Assembly (NCBI RefSeq): GCF_022539315.1
Contig: NC_066317.1
Location: 67,911,679-67,975,678, forward strand
Direction: 5' to 3'
Length of the DNA: 64,000 bases
DNA from: Serinus canaria
Lineage: Eukaryota; Chordata; Aves; Passeriformes; Fringillidae
Below the pieces are notes generated by a model. That model had not been told where the DNA came from. It saw only the letters and a program-made list of their open reading frames with translations, and ran no database searches. Made by a program: the position numbers and the translations under genes. How positions within the stretch are numbered: position 1 is the stretch's first letter; each line of letters starts with the position of its first letter. Of the stretch, positions 20,931 through 32,815 are shown in pieces.

Positions 20931-23900
20931 TAAATTACAGCTGTTCTGACAACCTGGCCGAACACCAGGGCTGTCTATTGCCCCTCCTTAGAGGGGGCAG
21001 ATGTTTCCCTGCAGATTTAAACAGAGCCAGCCCCAGCCTGCCCTGTCCAAGCTCTCAGCTGGCTGGACATGAGCCAGCCCTGTCAGGAACCACAGAGCTC
21101 CAGGCCATGCATGGTTGCTCTCCTGCAGGAGCACTAATGCACTGATGTGGTTATGCAACTTCTGGTGGGGAGCAGTGAGAGGAGCTCAGGTCCTGGGGCA
21201 CGTTGTCATCACCACAGTGTTCACACATTGATGTTTCCCTTAGTCTGGGGTTTCCAAAAAGCTCCTGAGATGCTTCAGTCTGAGAAATCTGAACCTGTGT
21301 TTTATCCCCCTCCCAGATACTGACATGGAAATCCCTCTTGCCCTGATTCACATTCTCTGCATGTTCATTTTTTTAGGGGTATTCTGAGCTCCTCTGAAGA
21401 TTCAGAGGTCCTTTCATGGGAAGCCAAATGCAAATGGAAATAAGGACTCTTTATTAACAGAATTCTCCTAATTCCAGGACATTAAAAGAGCACAGACTGC
21501 TGTAATTTCCACAAATTAATATTTTCCATGTTCTTTCATTTGTCAGGAGGACAGGGTAGCATATCAGTTAAAAAACATTTTGAGATAAACCCAGAGGCAC
21601 AAAAGTCATTGATGCTCTGGATCTGGGCCACAACCTGCTTCCAGGTACCTTGTCCATGGGAAAGTGATTGTCCTGATGGAAATCATTGCCTATCTTTGCC
21701 TTTGCAAAACTTTCCACCTTATCTTAGGAAACTGTGTGCTTTTAAGTGTAAAATGAATGCACCTCTGGGATTAGCTAATGCTGTCCATTGGCTGTAGAAG
21801 GGGCACAGATACTTTGCTTTCACTAAACACCTGCCCTAAATATCTGTGAAGTGACTTTGAGCTTTAGATTTTGGCAGGCATTGGTGACTTTTGCTGCTGG
21901 ACACAGACGTGACACAGGGCTCTGATGACCCACTGAATTCAGGCTTTTTTGATTACCATTAACATTTGATTAAATCCTGTTGCTTCCAAAAATAATTTCA
22001 TCAAAATTAGGAGGAAATCCAATGATCTCATATAATTTCTTTGTTCCTGTGACTCGAAACCTGTGGTTATTTGTGCTGAGTTTTTGCTGAATTTCAGGGA
22101 CAGAGAAGCATCCACTGTGGAAAATGCTGTGTAAAACCTGTTTTGGCTAAGTCAGATCTCTGTTTGGTCTGTGTTTCTTCCATGCAGTGATCTATCCCAG
22201 ACCTCAGCATAACTCAATTAACGCTGCATTTCTCCTTAACGTTTCCATCAGCAATTCACATCAGTTGGCTGCAAAGTGTTCCATCAATGAATCCTCACCC
22301 AATTCCTGCTTTATTAAGTAGAGAAACATCTGGATTTGGGGCTCAGGTGCATGTTTCAGCCCCCCCCTTTGGAAGGCAGGGCAGTGTGTGGAGGCACAGC
22401 ACCATCAGGAAGGGCTGTGTGCTCTGCAGCTGGGGGAGGGATTCCCCTGGGAGATCTGGGATAACGCTGGTGACAGTGCCCTTGGAAAGTGCCTGGATGA
22501 GATGGGGTTTGTGGAGGGGCTGGCTCCTCCCTGCTGCCTTTTTGTGCAAATCCACACCCCCAGGACCACACAGGACCCCAAAACCCGTGACCCTTCAAGG
22601 TGCAACCCAGTCCCTCTCATTACGATTACTGCGCCGGGTGCTGTTATCCTCAATTTGTCTGCTTTTCTGCCTGTTCCTATCTTTTTATTTTCTCCCTGCT
22701 GCTCTTCTCTGTGCCTGGATGGCTGTGGAGAGAGCATTCAGTTCCACTTAGTTGTGATTTCAGGGAAATCCTTCTTGACGTGCAGAAGCAGCGAGTTTGG
22801 GGATTTTGTTCCTGTCCTTTTTCTGAAGTGTGTGCATTCCCTGGCACGCTGCTCTGTTGACTGAACACAGGCTTTGCTCCTCAAGAGACAGGAAGGAATA
22901 TTGTTTTGGTCTCCAGACACCTTGCAATGTCACAAGCTCTTTGTGCAACACATTTAAAATTTAGCAGTGAGGAAAATGAGGAGATGTGTAGGATGGACTA
23001 TGCAATGCAGCAACGAGTTCTGATGATTTTCTATCTTAAATATGAGCTGCAGTATAACTTAATTAGTATTTTTATATTCTCTTCCCTTATCTCCAGGTTT
23101 CCTATTAACATCACAGCACCATTCAATTCCTGCTTGCTAAGACAGCTTTCATTTGGGTTCAGAGTTAGGAATTCAGTGATTTTTTTCCTGTGTAGCACCA
23201 CAGTGAAGAGGGAATTGCAGTTCTTCAGCCTTGGCTCTTTTTCCTAGGCTCTCTTCTAGATTTTTTCTTGAGAAACTTACACTTGAAAAGTCTAATGGAC
23301 ATCTGCTAATACGTTCTTGGTGTATGTCTTAAAATTTAAACAAGATAAGTAGATTTTTAAAAATGGCTAATTGAAAAATTAAATTTTCTCTTCCATTGGA
23401 ATGAGCTGTTTTTAAAAAGTAGAAATTAGACTGTGGAACCTGATGTGGTGGAAAAGGGTCAAGGAAGGACCTGAGTTATAAAAATCCCAGTGTATCAGCA
23501 CAGAAGGTATTCTTGACCTGATATTGACAATTGCTGCAATATTCAGTAGAAATTTATCTTCCCTTCTTCCCCTCCAAGTAAATTAAAGTATTATTTTCAT
23601 CCACATCCATGGAACTGGTTGGTTTTATTTTTACTTTGATAGATATTTTTTCACTGCTCTTGGCCCTGTTTAAACAAAACCTAATAAAACCCTGAATAGC
23701 TGTAAATTCTTTAATTTATCAGGTTACTTACTCACTTTCAGTCCCTACCTTCATCTTCAGCTTCCTTGTTATCTACCTAGGGTCTTCTGTGTGCAAAACT
23801 TGGTTTAAAAATATGCAGTTCCAGGCAGAATGATTATGACATTTTTATCCCTCATTCTACCAGTCCAGCCCACATCTTGAGCACAGTGACATCTCCACAT

Positions 23901-24215
23901 CTCCAGCTCTTAGAAAGGGTTTTTTAGAAAGGTCCTGAGGTTTTTTTTTTTTTTTTGTATTCTCAGTTATTTAACTGAGAAAATAGAAAAAATACAAAAC
24001 TCTATGGAAAAGCCGAAAAAAAGCTGATTTCCAAGATTTCTCAAGCCATTTAATTTTGTTAAGAGAAAATAATATCATTTATTTTTATAAAATAATACAA
24101 ACTGTTTTGACTGGGAAGTAAGAGAGAAGTCTCAGCAGGTTTATGTTGCTGTGATAATCTGAAGCTTTTCAGCATTGTGGGATGTGTCTCCCATAGATAA
24201 CCAAGAAGTTTTTGG
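20931..24215. other. Unique non-coding sequence, about 3.3 kb
   Basis: I recognise no exon or dispersed repeat. A GC-richer patch at about 22330-22870 has many overlapping frames of 60-158 residues on both strands with no shared motif, so I do not call a gene. A poly(T) run lies at about 23941-23956. Confidence 0.5.
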
Positions 24216-24480
24216 CAAATCACAGAATTCTTAAGGTTGGAGAAGACCCTCAAGATCATCGACTCCAACCTTTGACCAGGTACCACCCCTCTCCTCCTAC
24301 ACCCTACTGTGAAGTGCCACACCCACTCACTTTTCAGCCACCCCAGGGATGGTGACTCCACCACTGCCCTGGGCAGCTGTGCCAGTGCTTGGCCACTCTT
24401 TTAGTGAAGAAATTATTTCTAATATCCAGCCTGAACCTCCCCTGGTAGAACTTGAGAAACATTTGACCTTGCCCTATGAA
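24216..24480 (-). mobile_element. CR1 LINE, 3' region
   Basis: The plus strand reads AATCACAGAATTCTTAAGGT at the 3' end, then AAGACCCTCAAGATCATCGA, CCACCACTGCCCTGGGCAGC and CTAATATCCAGCCTGAACCT. This is the expected order for a minus-strand CR1 of about 265 bp. It is truncated near CCTTGCCCTA. Confidence 0.88.
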
Positions 24481-24639
24481 ATGGCTCATTAGGTGATGTC
24501 CTATCAGGAAAAATTACTTTTTGTTCCCTGTTTGACTCACACTGGCTCTTCCTTATATCACAAATCAAGGTAGAATCTCTCTTTCCTCACTCACATCTCA
24601 CTTTAATTTCTTTCTAGCAAAGAAGAATTCATATTTTTC

Positions 24640-25110
24640 TGTTTAATATCTCTGTTGAACAAGGCTGGCTAGAAGTGTGTGCACAGCTCCAGATGAGAAA
24701 ACAGCTGCTTTGGAAGGCACAATTAACATTTCCTGATGGCTCCTTGAAGCGTTCAGCCTGAAGCCTCCAGAAGCACATTTGTCTTTTTGATGGCTTTGCC
24801 ATGTCAGTGCCTCACAGCCATCCCCTGACTGACCAGCACATCCTGTCCTGTTTTCCTCTCAGCTGTTTGCACTGGAAAACTTGAAGCTTTACTAGATTAA
24901 TAGTTCCTAATCTCCAAATGTGTGACCTTATCACTTTGAAGTGTTAAATCTCATCCCATTTCTGTTATTCCAGTTCCCATTCAATTATTTCAGCAGACTG
25001 AATGCCTCTGTGTCAGTGATGCCTCTTGTCATCAGTTTAATTAGTGTACTCTCAGTTTTGCCAAGTTTATTAGTGCAAGCATTATCAAGACCATTGTCAG
25101 TACCCAGTAC
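24640..25110 (-). mobile_element. Ancient CR1 LINE fragment
   Basis: A minus-strand match to old CR1 is suggested by AAATCTCATCCCATTTCTGT near 24948. A second block near 25010-25080 carries CTGTGTCAGTGATGCC, AAGTTTATTAGTG and related motifs. Preceding sequence fits less well. It is strongly diverged with no open frame. Confidence 0.5.
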
Positions 25111-27018
25111 TTGTAATTATCCTCAGAAAATCACTTTTCTTCTTCAGCCCAGTCCACTGACATCCTCTTACTGCCTCTCATCCTCTTACTTACCTTGCAG
25201 CTACAGTTCCTCCCTTGTTCTTCCACTGAACTTTCTCTGGAACAACTTATTAAAAATTTCACTTCTATTTAAATGAGCTAATCTAACATCTGAGCCAGCA
25301 GTTTCCAGGAGCTGAGTGTCTGTGACAACAAAGAGCTCGTTTCCATATCAGTGACAGAGAAGGAAATGCTTTTCCCTTTGTGATATCAAGATTCCTAACT
25401 GGTGACATGTGCCACACAGAGCTCTATCCCCTTGGAAAGGCAGCTTTGAGGACGAGGTTGGATGACACACATCTTATCTCTGAGGTTCTTCAAAAGGAAC
25501 TTCTCCCATGATACAAAGAATCAGACTTGAGAGATAAGGAAAGGAAGAGAGCTCCAATTCCTGGCTCTGAGAACAGATTTCCAGGTGGGCTGCACAGTCT
25601 CCAGCCTTTCTCAGGACTGGACAAAGCCTTGTGTGGCTTGGTCTGACCTCAGAGTTGATCTTGCTTTGAGCAGAGGCTCCTGAGAGTCCTCCTAACCTGA
25701 ATTTTCCTAGCACCCTATGATCCCACTTATTATTTTACACTATCTTTCTAAAAATGTTATCTGATCTCCAGGGTGTCCACAGCCCCAGCAGAGAGAAAGA
25801 GTTCTCCAAAGGCAAAGCTTCCTCCACAGAGACTCAGTTAAAATTCATTGACCTCCACTGGGGTTTTTGGATAGATTTGTTTTCTTATTTGCAGAACTGA
25901 GAATGTGATAAAAAGGAAAGTACCTGCTGTTGTTTTTACTGGAGGTTTGTTCATAGTTTTAACATTTTTTTTCTATTTTCCACACTATAATTTGACATGA
26001 AAAGCTCCTTTCACTACTCTGCCTGAAATTGTTACGAAAAAGCTTTCTGCATGTACTTGTCCAGAGAGCATAAAATAAAGTGGCCTGAATTGCTGGGAAC
26101 AAACCTCAAGCTCCTCACAGACACCCAGAACAAACCACTGTGTGCACAAAACACACCACAGTGTCTGCACTCCTTCCCAGCCTATAAACTCTGACATGGA
26201 GGGAAAACATGGAAAAATATCACCATGGGACAGGGGGTTGCTGAGGCTGTGATTGCCTGGAGCTAAGGGCTGAAATTTCTTCATGAAACACTGAGACAAC
26301 TTTTTTTTTTTTTTTTTTCCTTCTGTCCTGAGGGCAATATTTCACTCTGCAGCTCCTCAAAACAAAAGGCCAAGGAAATATTACAACAAGTCCCCCAGTG
26401 ATTTTTTTTTTTTTTTTTTTTGCCACACAAACCCATAGAGCCCCCATGGTTTTATTCAATTTCCTTTTGAACACCAGCTACTCATGAATAACGGGCAGGT
26501 TGAACGTGTTTCATATATGGAATAGAAAATAACTAGAAGAACAACATGCTTAGGCTGTAAAGCCAAATAAGTAAAACTCAGGAAATGCCACAGTTTAAGC
26601 TGTTCATGCAACTTGACCTTGACTTTGTTGTGGCTGGGCTCTGGGTTGCAGTTATTGCATTTATTTTCCAAAGGCACATGTTGCAATTAGGCTGTTTCAT
26701 TCTGCTTCTCTCTGCCCCCACTAAGAAGTATCACATTTCCAAAAAAGCTCTGCTTATTTTCACTTGGATTCCTCAAGCCTTCTTGTCCCTCTTGTCCTCA
26801 ACTTCTGTCCTTCCCCAAAAATGAAATGAAATTAAATCAATCAACCAACCAATGGAAGCAGGGATAAAGTACCCCTTGCACTTTTTTTTTTCTGTGAAAT
26901 TAGGAGAGCCAGGGGTGTTGCTTAAATCTATGTGGCCCTTGTGTGAGAAAGCTGTGTTTGGAATTAAATGGAAGGTGGCTGTATAAATCTTTATATTGGT
27001 ACACAGGTCCTCTGGAAA
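25111..27018. other. Unique sequence with two poly(T) tracts
   Basis: Two poly(T) runs of about 20 bases lie at about 26301-26318 and 26402-26421, roughly 84 bp apart. No exon or known element is recognised. Confidence 0.5.
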
Positions 27019-27534
27019 AAACAGTGTTCTCCATTGGAAAAAAACCCAGTGCTTTCCATTGGGAAAAAAATCAGTGTTCTCCATTGGAAAAAAACCCAGT
27101 GCTTTCCATTGGGAAAAAAATCAGTGTTCTCCATTGGAAAAAAGCAGTGTTCTCCATTGGAAAAAAAAGCAATATTTTCCATTGGAAAAAAGCAGTTTTC
27201 TCCATTGGAAAAAAGCAGTGTTTTCCATTGGAAAAAAGCAGTGTTCTCCATTGGATAAAATCAGTGTTCTCAACTGGAAAAAAACCAGTGCTTTTCATTG
27301 GAAAAAAAGCAGTGTTCTCCATTGGATGAAAGCAGTGTTTTCCATTGGAAAAAAAGCAGTGTTCTCCGTTTGATAAAAGCAGTGTTCTCCATTGGATAAA
27401 AGCAGTGTTCTCCATTGGATAAAAGCAGTGTTCTCCATTGGATGAAAGCAGTGTTTTCCATTGGATAAAAGCAGTGTTCTCCATTGGATAAAAGCAGTGT
27501 TCTCCATTGGAAAAAAGCAGTGTTCTCCATTGGA
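27019..27534. repeat. Minisatellite, 23-25 bp unit, about 22 copies
   Basis: Units of the type GCAGTGTTCTCCATTGG plus a run of about six A-rich bases (GATAAAA, GAAAAAA) repeat for about 515 bp. The first part shows a 50 bp higher-order unit made of two 25 bp variants, repeated at about 27021-27070 and 27071-27120. Later units are 23 bp and more uniform. Nearly every unit holds CCATTGG, a CCAAT box on the minus strand. Open frames of 86-196 residues on both strands with repeating motifs (for example MENTAF) come from the repeat and have no independent support. Confidence 0.95.
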
Positions 27535-27751
27535 TTCCTGGGGTCTGGTGCTGCTGGGAGGGATTCAAAACTGCAGCAGTGGGTGCTGCTCTGGAGGCTG
27601 TGGTAGAAAACTCCTGAGGTTGCAAAGGGTTTCTGACACTGGAGAGACAAGAATGGAACAAGCCACTGAGCCACAGCCCAGCTCCTTAACTGGAGAACCA
27701 TTCCACCAATCTTCCCACATTCCTTCCCTTCTTCATCCCTACACAGAATGA

Positions 27752-27905
27752 CAGAAACAGAGTCATAGAAACATAAAGTTTGGGTTGGATGGGAGCTGAA
27801 AGACAATGCACATCCAACCCCAGCCACAGGCAGCAACAGCTTCCACTATCCCAGGTTTTGCAGAGCTCTGTCCAGCCTGGCCTTGGACACTTCCAGGGAT
27901 GGGGA
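27752..27905 (-). mobile_element. CR1 LINE, 3' end fragment
   Basis: GTTTGGGTTGGATGGGAGCT follows a degenerate 3' repeat. CCAGCCTGGCCTTGGACACT and TCCAGGGATGGGGAATCCAC come next. This is a minus-strand CR1 of about 150 bp. Confidence 0.88.
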
Positions 27906-28976
27906 ATCCACAAACATCAGACACTGGGATTTTACCCCAGGGATGGGCATGAGACAAATGTCCTGACAAATCATCTTGCCCTTCTCACCAGACAGTTTAT
28001 GAACCTCTTGTGAAACTGCCTCTCATGGATTTTTGAAACCAACATTTCTCTCTCCATTAGTTTTCTTTCTTGGCCTTGCAAACCCATATGGAGGGAATTA
28101 ATTTTACACAGTTATTGTCTGTCAGTTACTACTTTATGCTTCAAGAGGTTTATTTGGAAAATTAGGGTGCTGCTCCTTCAAGCATTAAGCAGATGTTCAC
28201 TGCTCACAGTGAAGGCAGACCCCTGAAATCCATTAAATTATTTGTGTGTGGGAGGCTAAACAAACCTGCCTGCATTTGCATGAGCAGGGACCTCTTGGCT
28301 AAAAATAATGCATGTTTTGGATAAAAGTCCAAGATTTCCAGTTAAGACAGCTGGTCCAGAACTTGTCATAGAGATACTGCTTGCTCTTTTTTTTTTTTTT
28401 CTCTAGTAATCTCCAATTAACCCTATAAAGGAAAAAGGGCAGCAGACAGACCTAGACACAGAAATAGCAATGGTAATTTGTCTGTGTTCATGTAACCCCA
28501 GCATATGGTGGCTCACTCTCCACAATGTTCTCCTCCCCCAGTCTGATTAAAATTGACTGAGAAGAGAGCTATGAATATTTTTTTTCTTGTTAGCATCAGA
28601 CATTAAAAGGTGACAGCTCTATCATATCACAGCAGCAAACCTCTGCCTGATGCCTGAGTCACACATTTCTCCAGGCTGACAGAACTGTTATTATTCCTAC
28701 ACTTTTGGACACATGTGACCACATTGTAGAGTGCATTGATGCTCCAATAAGCTTAGGAGTTTGAACTACCTGCACTTTTTTATGTCATTTTGGAGCTATT
28801 TCCATGCTGAGCTCCTTGGGATGGAGTGTAGACCCATTTAAACCATTCCTGCTAATTACTACCAGTAATTTTCGGACACTTGAATGCAAGAATATTTGCT
28901 TTTTTTCAATTAGTTTTTTGAAATAAGCAAAGAAAGAAAGTTTATTCTTTTTTTTTATTCTTTTTTTTTAAATATG
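27906..28976. other. Unique non-coding sequence
   Basis: A poly(T) run lies at about 28388-28402. No exon or repeat family is recognised. Confidence 0.5.
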
Positions 28977-29070
28977 ATCACAGTCACAGAGTAGTTTGTG
29001 CTGGGAGGGACCTTAAATACCATCTAGTCCCAACTCCCCTGCTAGGGCAGGGACCCCTTTCACTAGAAAT
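28977..29070 (-). mobile_element. CR1 LINE, 3' end fragment
   Basis: ATCACAGTCACAGAGTAG leads into GTGCTGGGAGGGACCTTAAA and CATCTAGTCCCAACTCCCCT. This is the minus-strand CR1 3' end, truncated after about 90 bp. Confidence 0.82.
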
Positions 29071-30329
29071 TTCAAATTTTTAATAACATTTAACAGAACC
29101 TTCATTTTCTTTCTGATGGAAAGAAGGTGGAACTGGAGCAGATCCCAAATGATGAGAAGAATCAGACTGCCTCTCCAAAGGGATTTGAATGATTTGATTC
29201 AAAGCACTTAAGTGCTTTGTGCCTCAGTTTCTTCATTTGCAGAATAGAAATACTAATGGCAGGGCTTTGGAGGCATCCAAGCAAAGGCCAAATTTCTATT
29301 TATGCAGGAGAGGAGACTCATTTAACCCCAGCTGTGACTCAATATCCTTTGGAGGTGGGTGAGGAGAGCACAGAGCCTTCCCTCCCCATCAGGAAGGGCA
29401 CAGCACCCTGAGCCAAGCCCACTCCTCCTGCACTGCCAGTTCTGGTTTTGATTTTCCCCAGAGCATTTCTAATTTCCTTGATTAGTGCAGCTGAAATCCA
29501 GCTGGGAGCCCCTTCTGCTCCCCTGGTGCCATGACAGGACTGAAATCTCTGCTGGTCAGGATTTTCCAGCCTAATGGTCCCTGTTGAAATCACCTCTTGA
29601 CTTCTGGCAGCTACAAGGGCTTTGTAAATCTTTTGTCCCAGGGATCCAAACAGAAAACACTTCCCTAAACCTTTATCTTGAAAACAAAAGTCTTCACATC
29701 TCTGCAAAATTCAGCTCTTTCCACAACAAGCTGCACATTTTAATTCTTCATGAACATCAAGTTTCTGGCCCTGGACTGCAATTGCAGATGTAGAAACAAC
29801 TGCACCAACAAAGAAAACCCCAAAACAAAACCAGAAAAAAAGGAAAGAGAAAGACCATTGTCTCTTCCATGCAGGCTTATTAGACATCTACCCGGGCTAA
29901 ATGATTACAGAGTGAGTGAGTCCTCTTAAATCAAGCACAATTTTTCTCATGTATTCATTTCTAGGAGACTACAGTAGAAACTGATGGCATAATTTGACTG
30001 TTGGGGCCTGAATGCTGTTTAATGCCTTTGAAATGAAGGAGGTAGTGAAAGAAGGATTTTGGGAGGGAGAAATAAGAAAACAATAGGAAAAACTGATGAA
30101 TATTGTCATGACAAAATAGCTTCCTTCAGGGGACAACAAACTGGGTTGATGTAATGTGTGTACCAGAAGCTGAAAAGATTTGTGGAGCTTGGGAATTCAA
30201 TTGCTGCTTTTTCTGGAGTAATTTTCATATCCTTCTTCTCCCCCACCCCTGGTCAGGAAATGAAGCTCGTTCAGGGGTTTGGAAATGGAGGTGCTGCCTG
30301 CTGAAGTAATTTTTGTGGTAATATTTGTG
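29071..30329. other. Unique non-coding sequence
   Basis: Nothing recognised. The open frame on the minus strand at 29339-29707 has no identifiable domain. Confidence 0.5.
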
Positions 30330-30463
30330 AAATCCAGGTTGAGCAGGGCTTGGAAAAACCTGGGACAGTGGAAGGTGTCCCTGTCCATGGCAGGGGGTGA
30401 CCTGGATGTTCTTTAAGGTCCCTTCCAACCCAAACCATTCTGTCATTCTATGATTAAATTTTT
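30330..30463 (+). mobile_element. CR1 LINE, 3' end fragment
   Basis: AGGTTGAGCAGGGCTTGGAA, GGAAGGTGTCCCTGTCCATG and AGGTCCCTTCCAACCCAAAC end in CATTCTGTCATTCTATGAT. This is the intact plus-strand CR1 3' terminus with its direct repeats. Confidence 0.9.
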
Positions 30464-32464
30464 GATGTGAAGAAGAAAATATTGCCTGGAGTGCCAAGCA
30501 CCCCTTTGCACATTTCCATTTATCTTCATCTGTTTCTTCACAGTCAGTCAGCCAAAACACAGGGGCTTGAATCTGCACAACAGACAAAAAAAGGAACACT
30601 CAGTTAGGCAAAGCCTTGCCAATGAGGTGGCAAGGACCAAGGGTGAGGCTCAGGCAGTAGATTGTCTTGCTTTGGAGACATCTGAGCTCCTTTGAGCTCT
30701 CCTGGGGAGCTTCAGAGGCACCTGAACCCAGAGGCCTCTGTCTGTAACCTGGCACAGCATCAGAAAATTGAATTGAGATGTTAAGGATGGGAGATCACCT
30801 TGAGGTTCTTTGACTTCTTGGCTTGTTGTCTCTTGGCTGAGGGGTTCAGGCAATATCAGACCAGACTTCTTCTTCTGCAATGACAAAACTCATAGAAGTG
30901 AGAGATGAAATATTTTCCTGTTATGCTTTATTTTTATTGCTCTTTTTGTTTTTCCCTCTAAAAGAAGAATAAAGCTTTGAAAGAAAAAACAAAAAAACCA
31001 AAAAAACTTCCAAGCCAGGCCACTGTAGAAGCTGATATATGTCCTTAAGTAGATTAATGAACCCTTGGGTCAAATTTTAAAGCTTCCCTGCAGGTGGTGA
31101 CCATTTTCAGAGTCTCCACCTTGCAGCCTCATCCCTTTTACAACCAGCTCTTCCCCCTCGCACCTAAAATTTTTATTTCAAACCTTTACCCATTAAAGAT
31201 CAAAACGAAAAAGCAAAATCAAAGTGAGTTATTCTTGTGAAATGACAAATGTGATTAGTGTTGTTGTAAAGATGAGGTGGTGGAGCTGCAGTTTTGATCT
31301 CTCCCTACTTTGGGAGTCACAGACATAGTGAACAGCAGACTTTAAGTTCTCATGCTCTTGGGCAATGGGTTTTGCCTTTTGAAGTGGTTCTTTTTTTTTC
31401 CCCACTTCTCTCTGTCATTTTTTCCCCCTTGTTTGGGCAGGAAAACCAGATAAAACCAGCCCAGGTTTTTTTCACAGTCTGTACCTGATCTCTGAGCAGG
31501 GATGGTCCCACAGTTTGCAATGTGACCACCAGGATCAGGATTGTGTGTTTTGTGTTGAAGATGGTGATAACTCTTCCCCAAGTCCCAAGGTGCTGTATGG
31601 ATATAAAAGGGCAAGCCCTGGGATGTCTGAGGAGCAGGCAGGTTAAGAAACCATTTAATTTAGGGCAGTAAGTAATGGAGCCAGGAATGAATATTCACAT
31701 CTCCAGGCTCCCATGCACTTATTTTGGAAATGAAGTAAAAAGATATAAAATGCAAAAGAAAACAATAGGATCATAAAATGTCCCAGCCACCACCACCATC
31801 TCCATCTGCCAGCCCTGCTCAGTGCAGAATAAAACCACTTTTTTTTCTTATTGCTCCCTGGAGTGCTGTTTGTCATCAGCCTTGCTGAACTTTTCTCCTG
31901 TTTTTCTCAGTGTTAATCACAATGGTGGTGGCTGTAAGCTGTATTTGAGGGGCTAAAATCTGTGCTTTGCCAGGAGGTTTGTGCTCACAGCATCTGCTTG
32001 AACTCTGTGTGAAGTTCTCTCAAAGAAAGTTGATCAGTGCAAGTGGTTATTAACTAATTAGTAAAGACTTCAGTTGTTAATGTAGAAATCTGCCTGAACC
32101 AAGGTCAGTGCAGGATGGAGCCACAGCATCAGGTCCTGTTCTTGTGGGGGGAGGAAATGAGAGGAGCTCCTGTGATCTGAGGTGTTTACAGGGCTCTGAG
32201 TCAGTTCTTGAGCATCCCTTTAGAGAGGAAGAAATGCTCCTACAACAAATCACTCATCTCACCACCCTCAGACACCTAAACCCCACACTGTGATTGTCTG
32301 CATTGGGAATTCCTGTTAGAGCCATTCAAATTGCCAACTCACATGTGGACACTGGCACTGCCTGAAGTCAAAATTAAGAAGGAAAGTAAATTCCAAATGA
32401 AATTATTTTATCTGCACAGCTGGATGTGGCAATCAGTGCTGTGGTTTAGTTGTTATGGTGTTTG
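30464..32464. other. Unique non-coding sequence, about 2 kb
   Basis: No repeat family or exon is recognised. An isolated TATAAAAG at 31602-31609 precedes a GGGCAAGCCC inverted repeat, with no other promoter evidence. A simple A-rich run lies at about 30985-31010. Confidence 0.5.
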
Positions 32465-32525
32465 TCAAAGGTTGGAGTTGATGCTCTTGGAGGTCTTTTC
32501 CAGCCTTAAGGGTTCTGTGAGTGTC
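32465..32525 (+). mobile_element. CR1 LINE, 3' end remnant
   Basis: AGGTTGGAGTTGATGCTCTT, GGAGGTCTTTTCCAGCCTTA and AGGGTTCTGTGAGTG match a worn plus-strand CR1 3' end. Confidence 0.75.
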
Positions 32526-32654
32526 TCATTTATTTCTTGGTTTGTTAAAAATATTTTCTTTTCCCTGAGTTTATGTAATTTCTATACATGTCTTTACATT
32601 TGGATGGAAAAACAATTACAAGAAATAAAGACTGAGGAGAGAAAAGGGCTGGAT

Positions 32655-32815
32655 GGAACATGAAAAACTCATCTAGTCCAAGTCCTGGCCCTGTACAGGA
32701 CAGTCCCAAAAGTCAGACAAAGTCTCAGACACAGTCCCTGAGTATAAGAGTGATGTCCAAACACCCACTGGGCCCTGGGGCCATGATCACTGTCCTGGGC
32801 TGTGAGATAAGGGAC
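32655..32815 (-). mobile_element. CR1 LINE fragment
   Basis: CTCATCTAGTCCAAGTCCTG, GACAGTCCCAAAAGTCAGAC and GTGATGTCCAAACACCCACT, then GGGGCCATGATCACTGTCCT, follow the order of a minus-strand CR1 3' region. The very 3' end is missing. It is about 130 bp from an oppositely oriented CR1 remnant. Confidence 0.72.

Noticed and set aside
22287..22952. Cluster of frames of 60-158 residues on both strands
   Set aside because: Many overlapping frames in a GC-richer patch with no motif or splice evidence. Probably low stop density.
26943..27836. Frames of 86-196 residues with repeating peptide motifs on both strands
   Set aside because: They follow the 23-25 bp minisatellite in several phases on both strands. 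The repeat explains them fully.
31602..31618. TATAAAAG followed by GGGCAAGCCC as a possible promoter
   Set aside because: A single TATA-like word with no initiator, CpG island, exon or LTR context is expected by chance.
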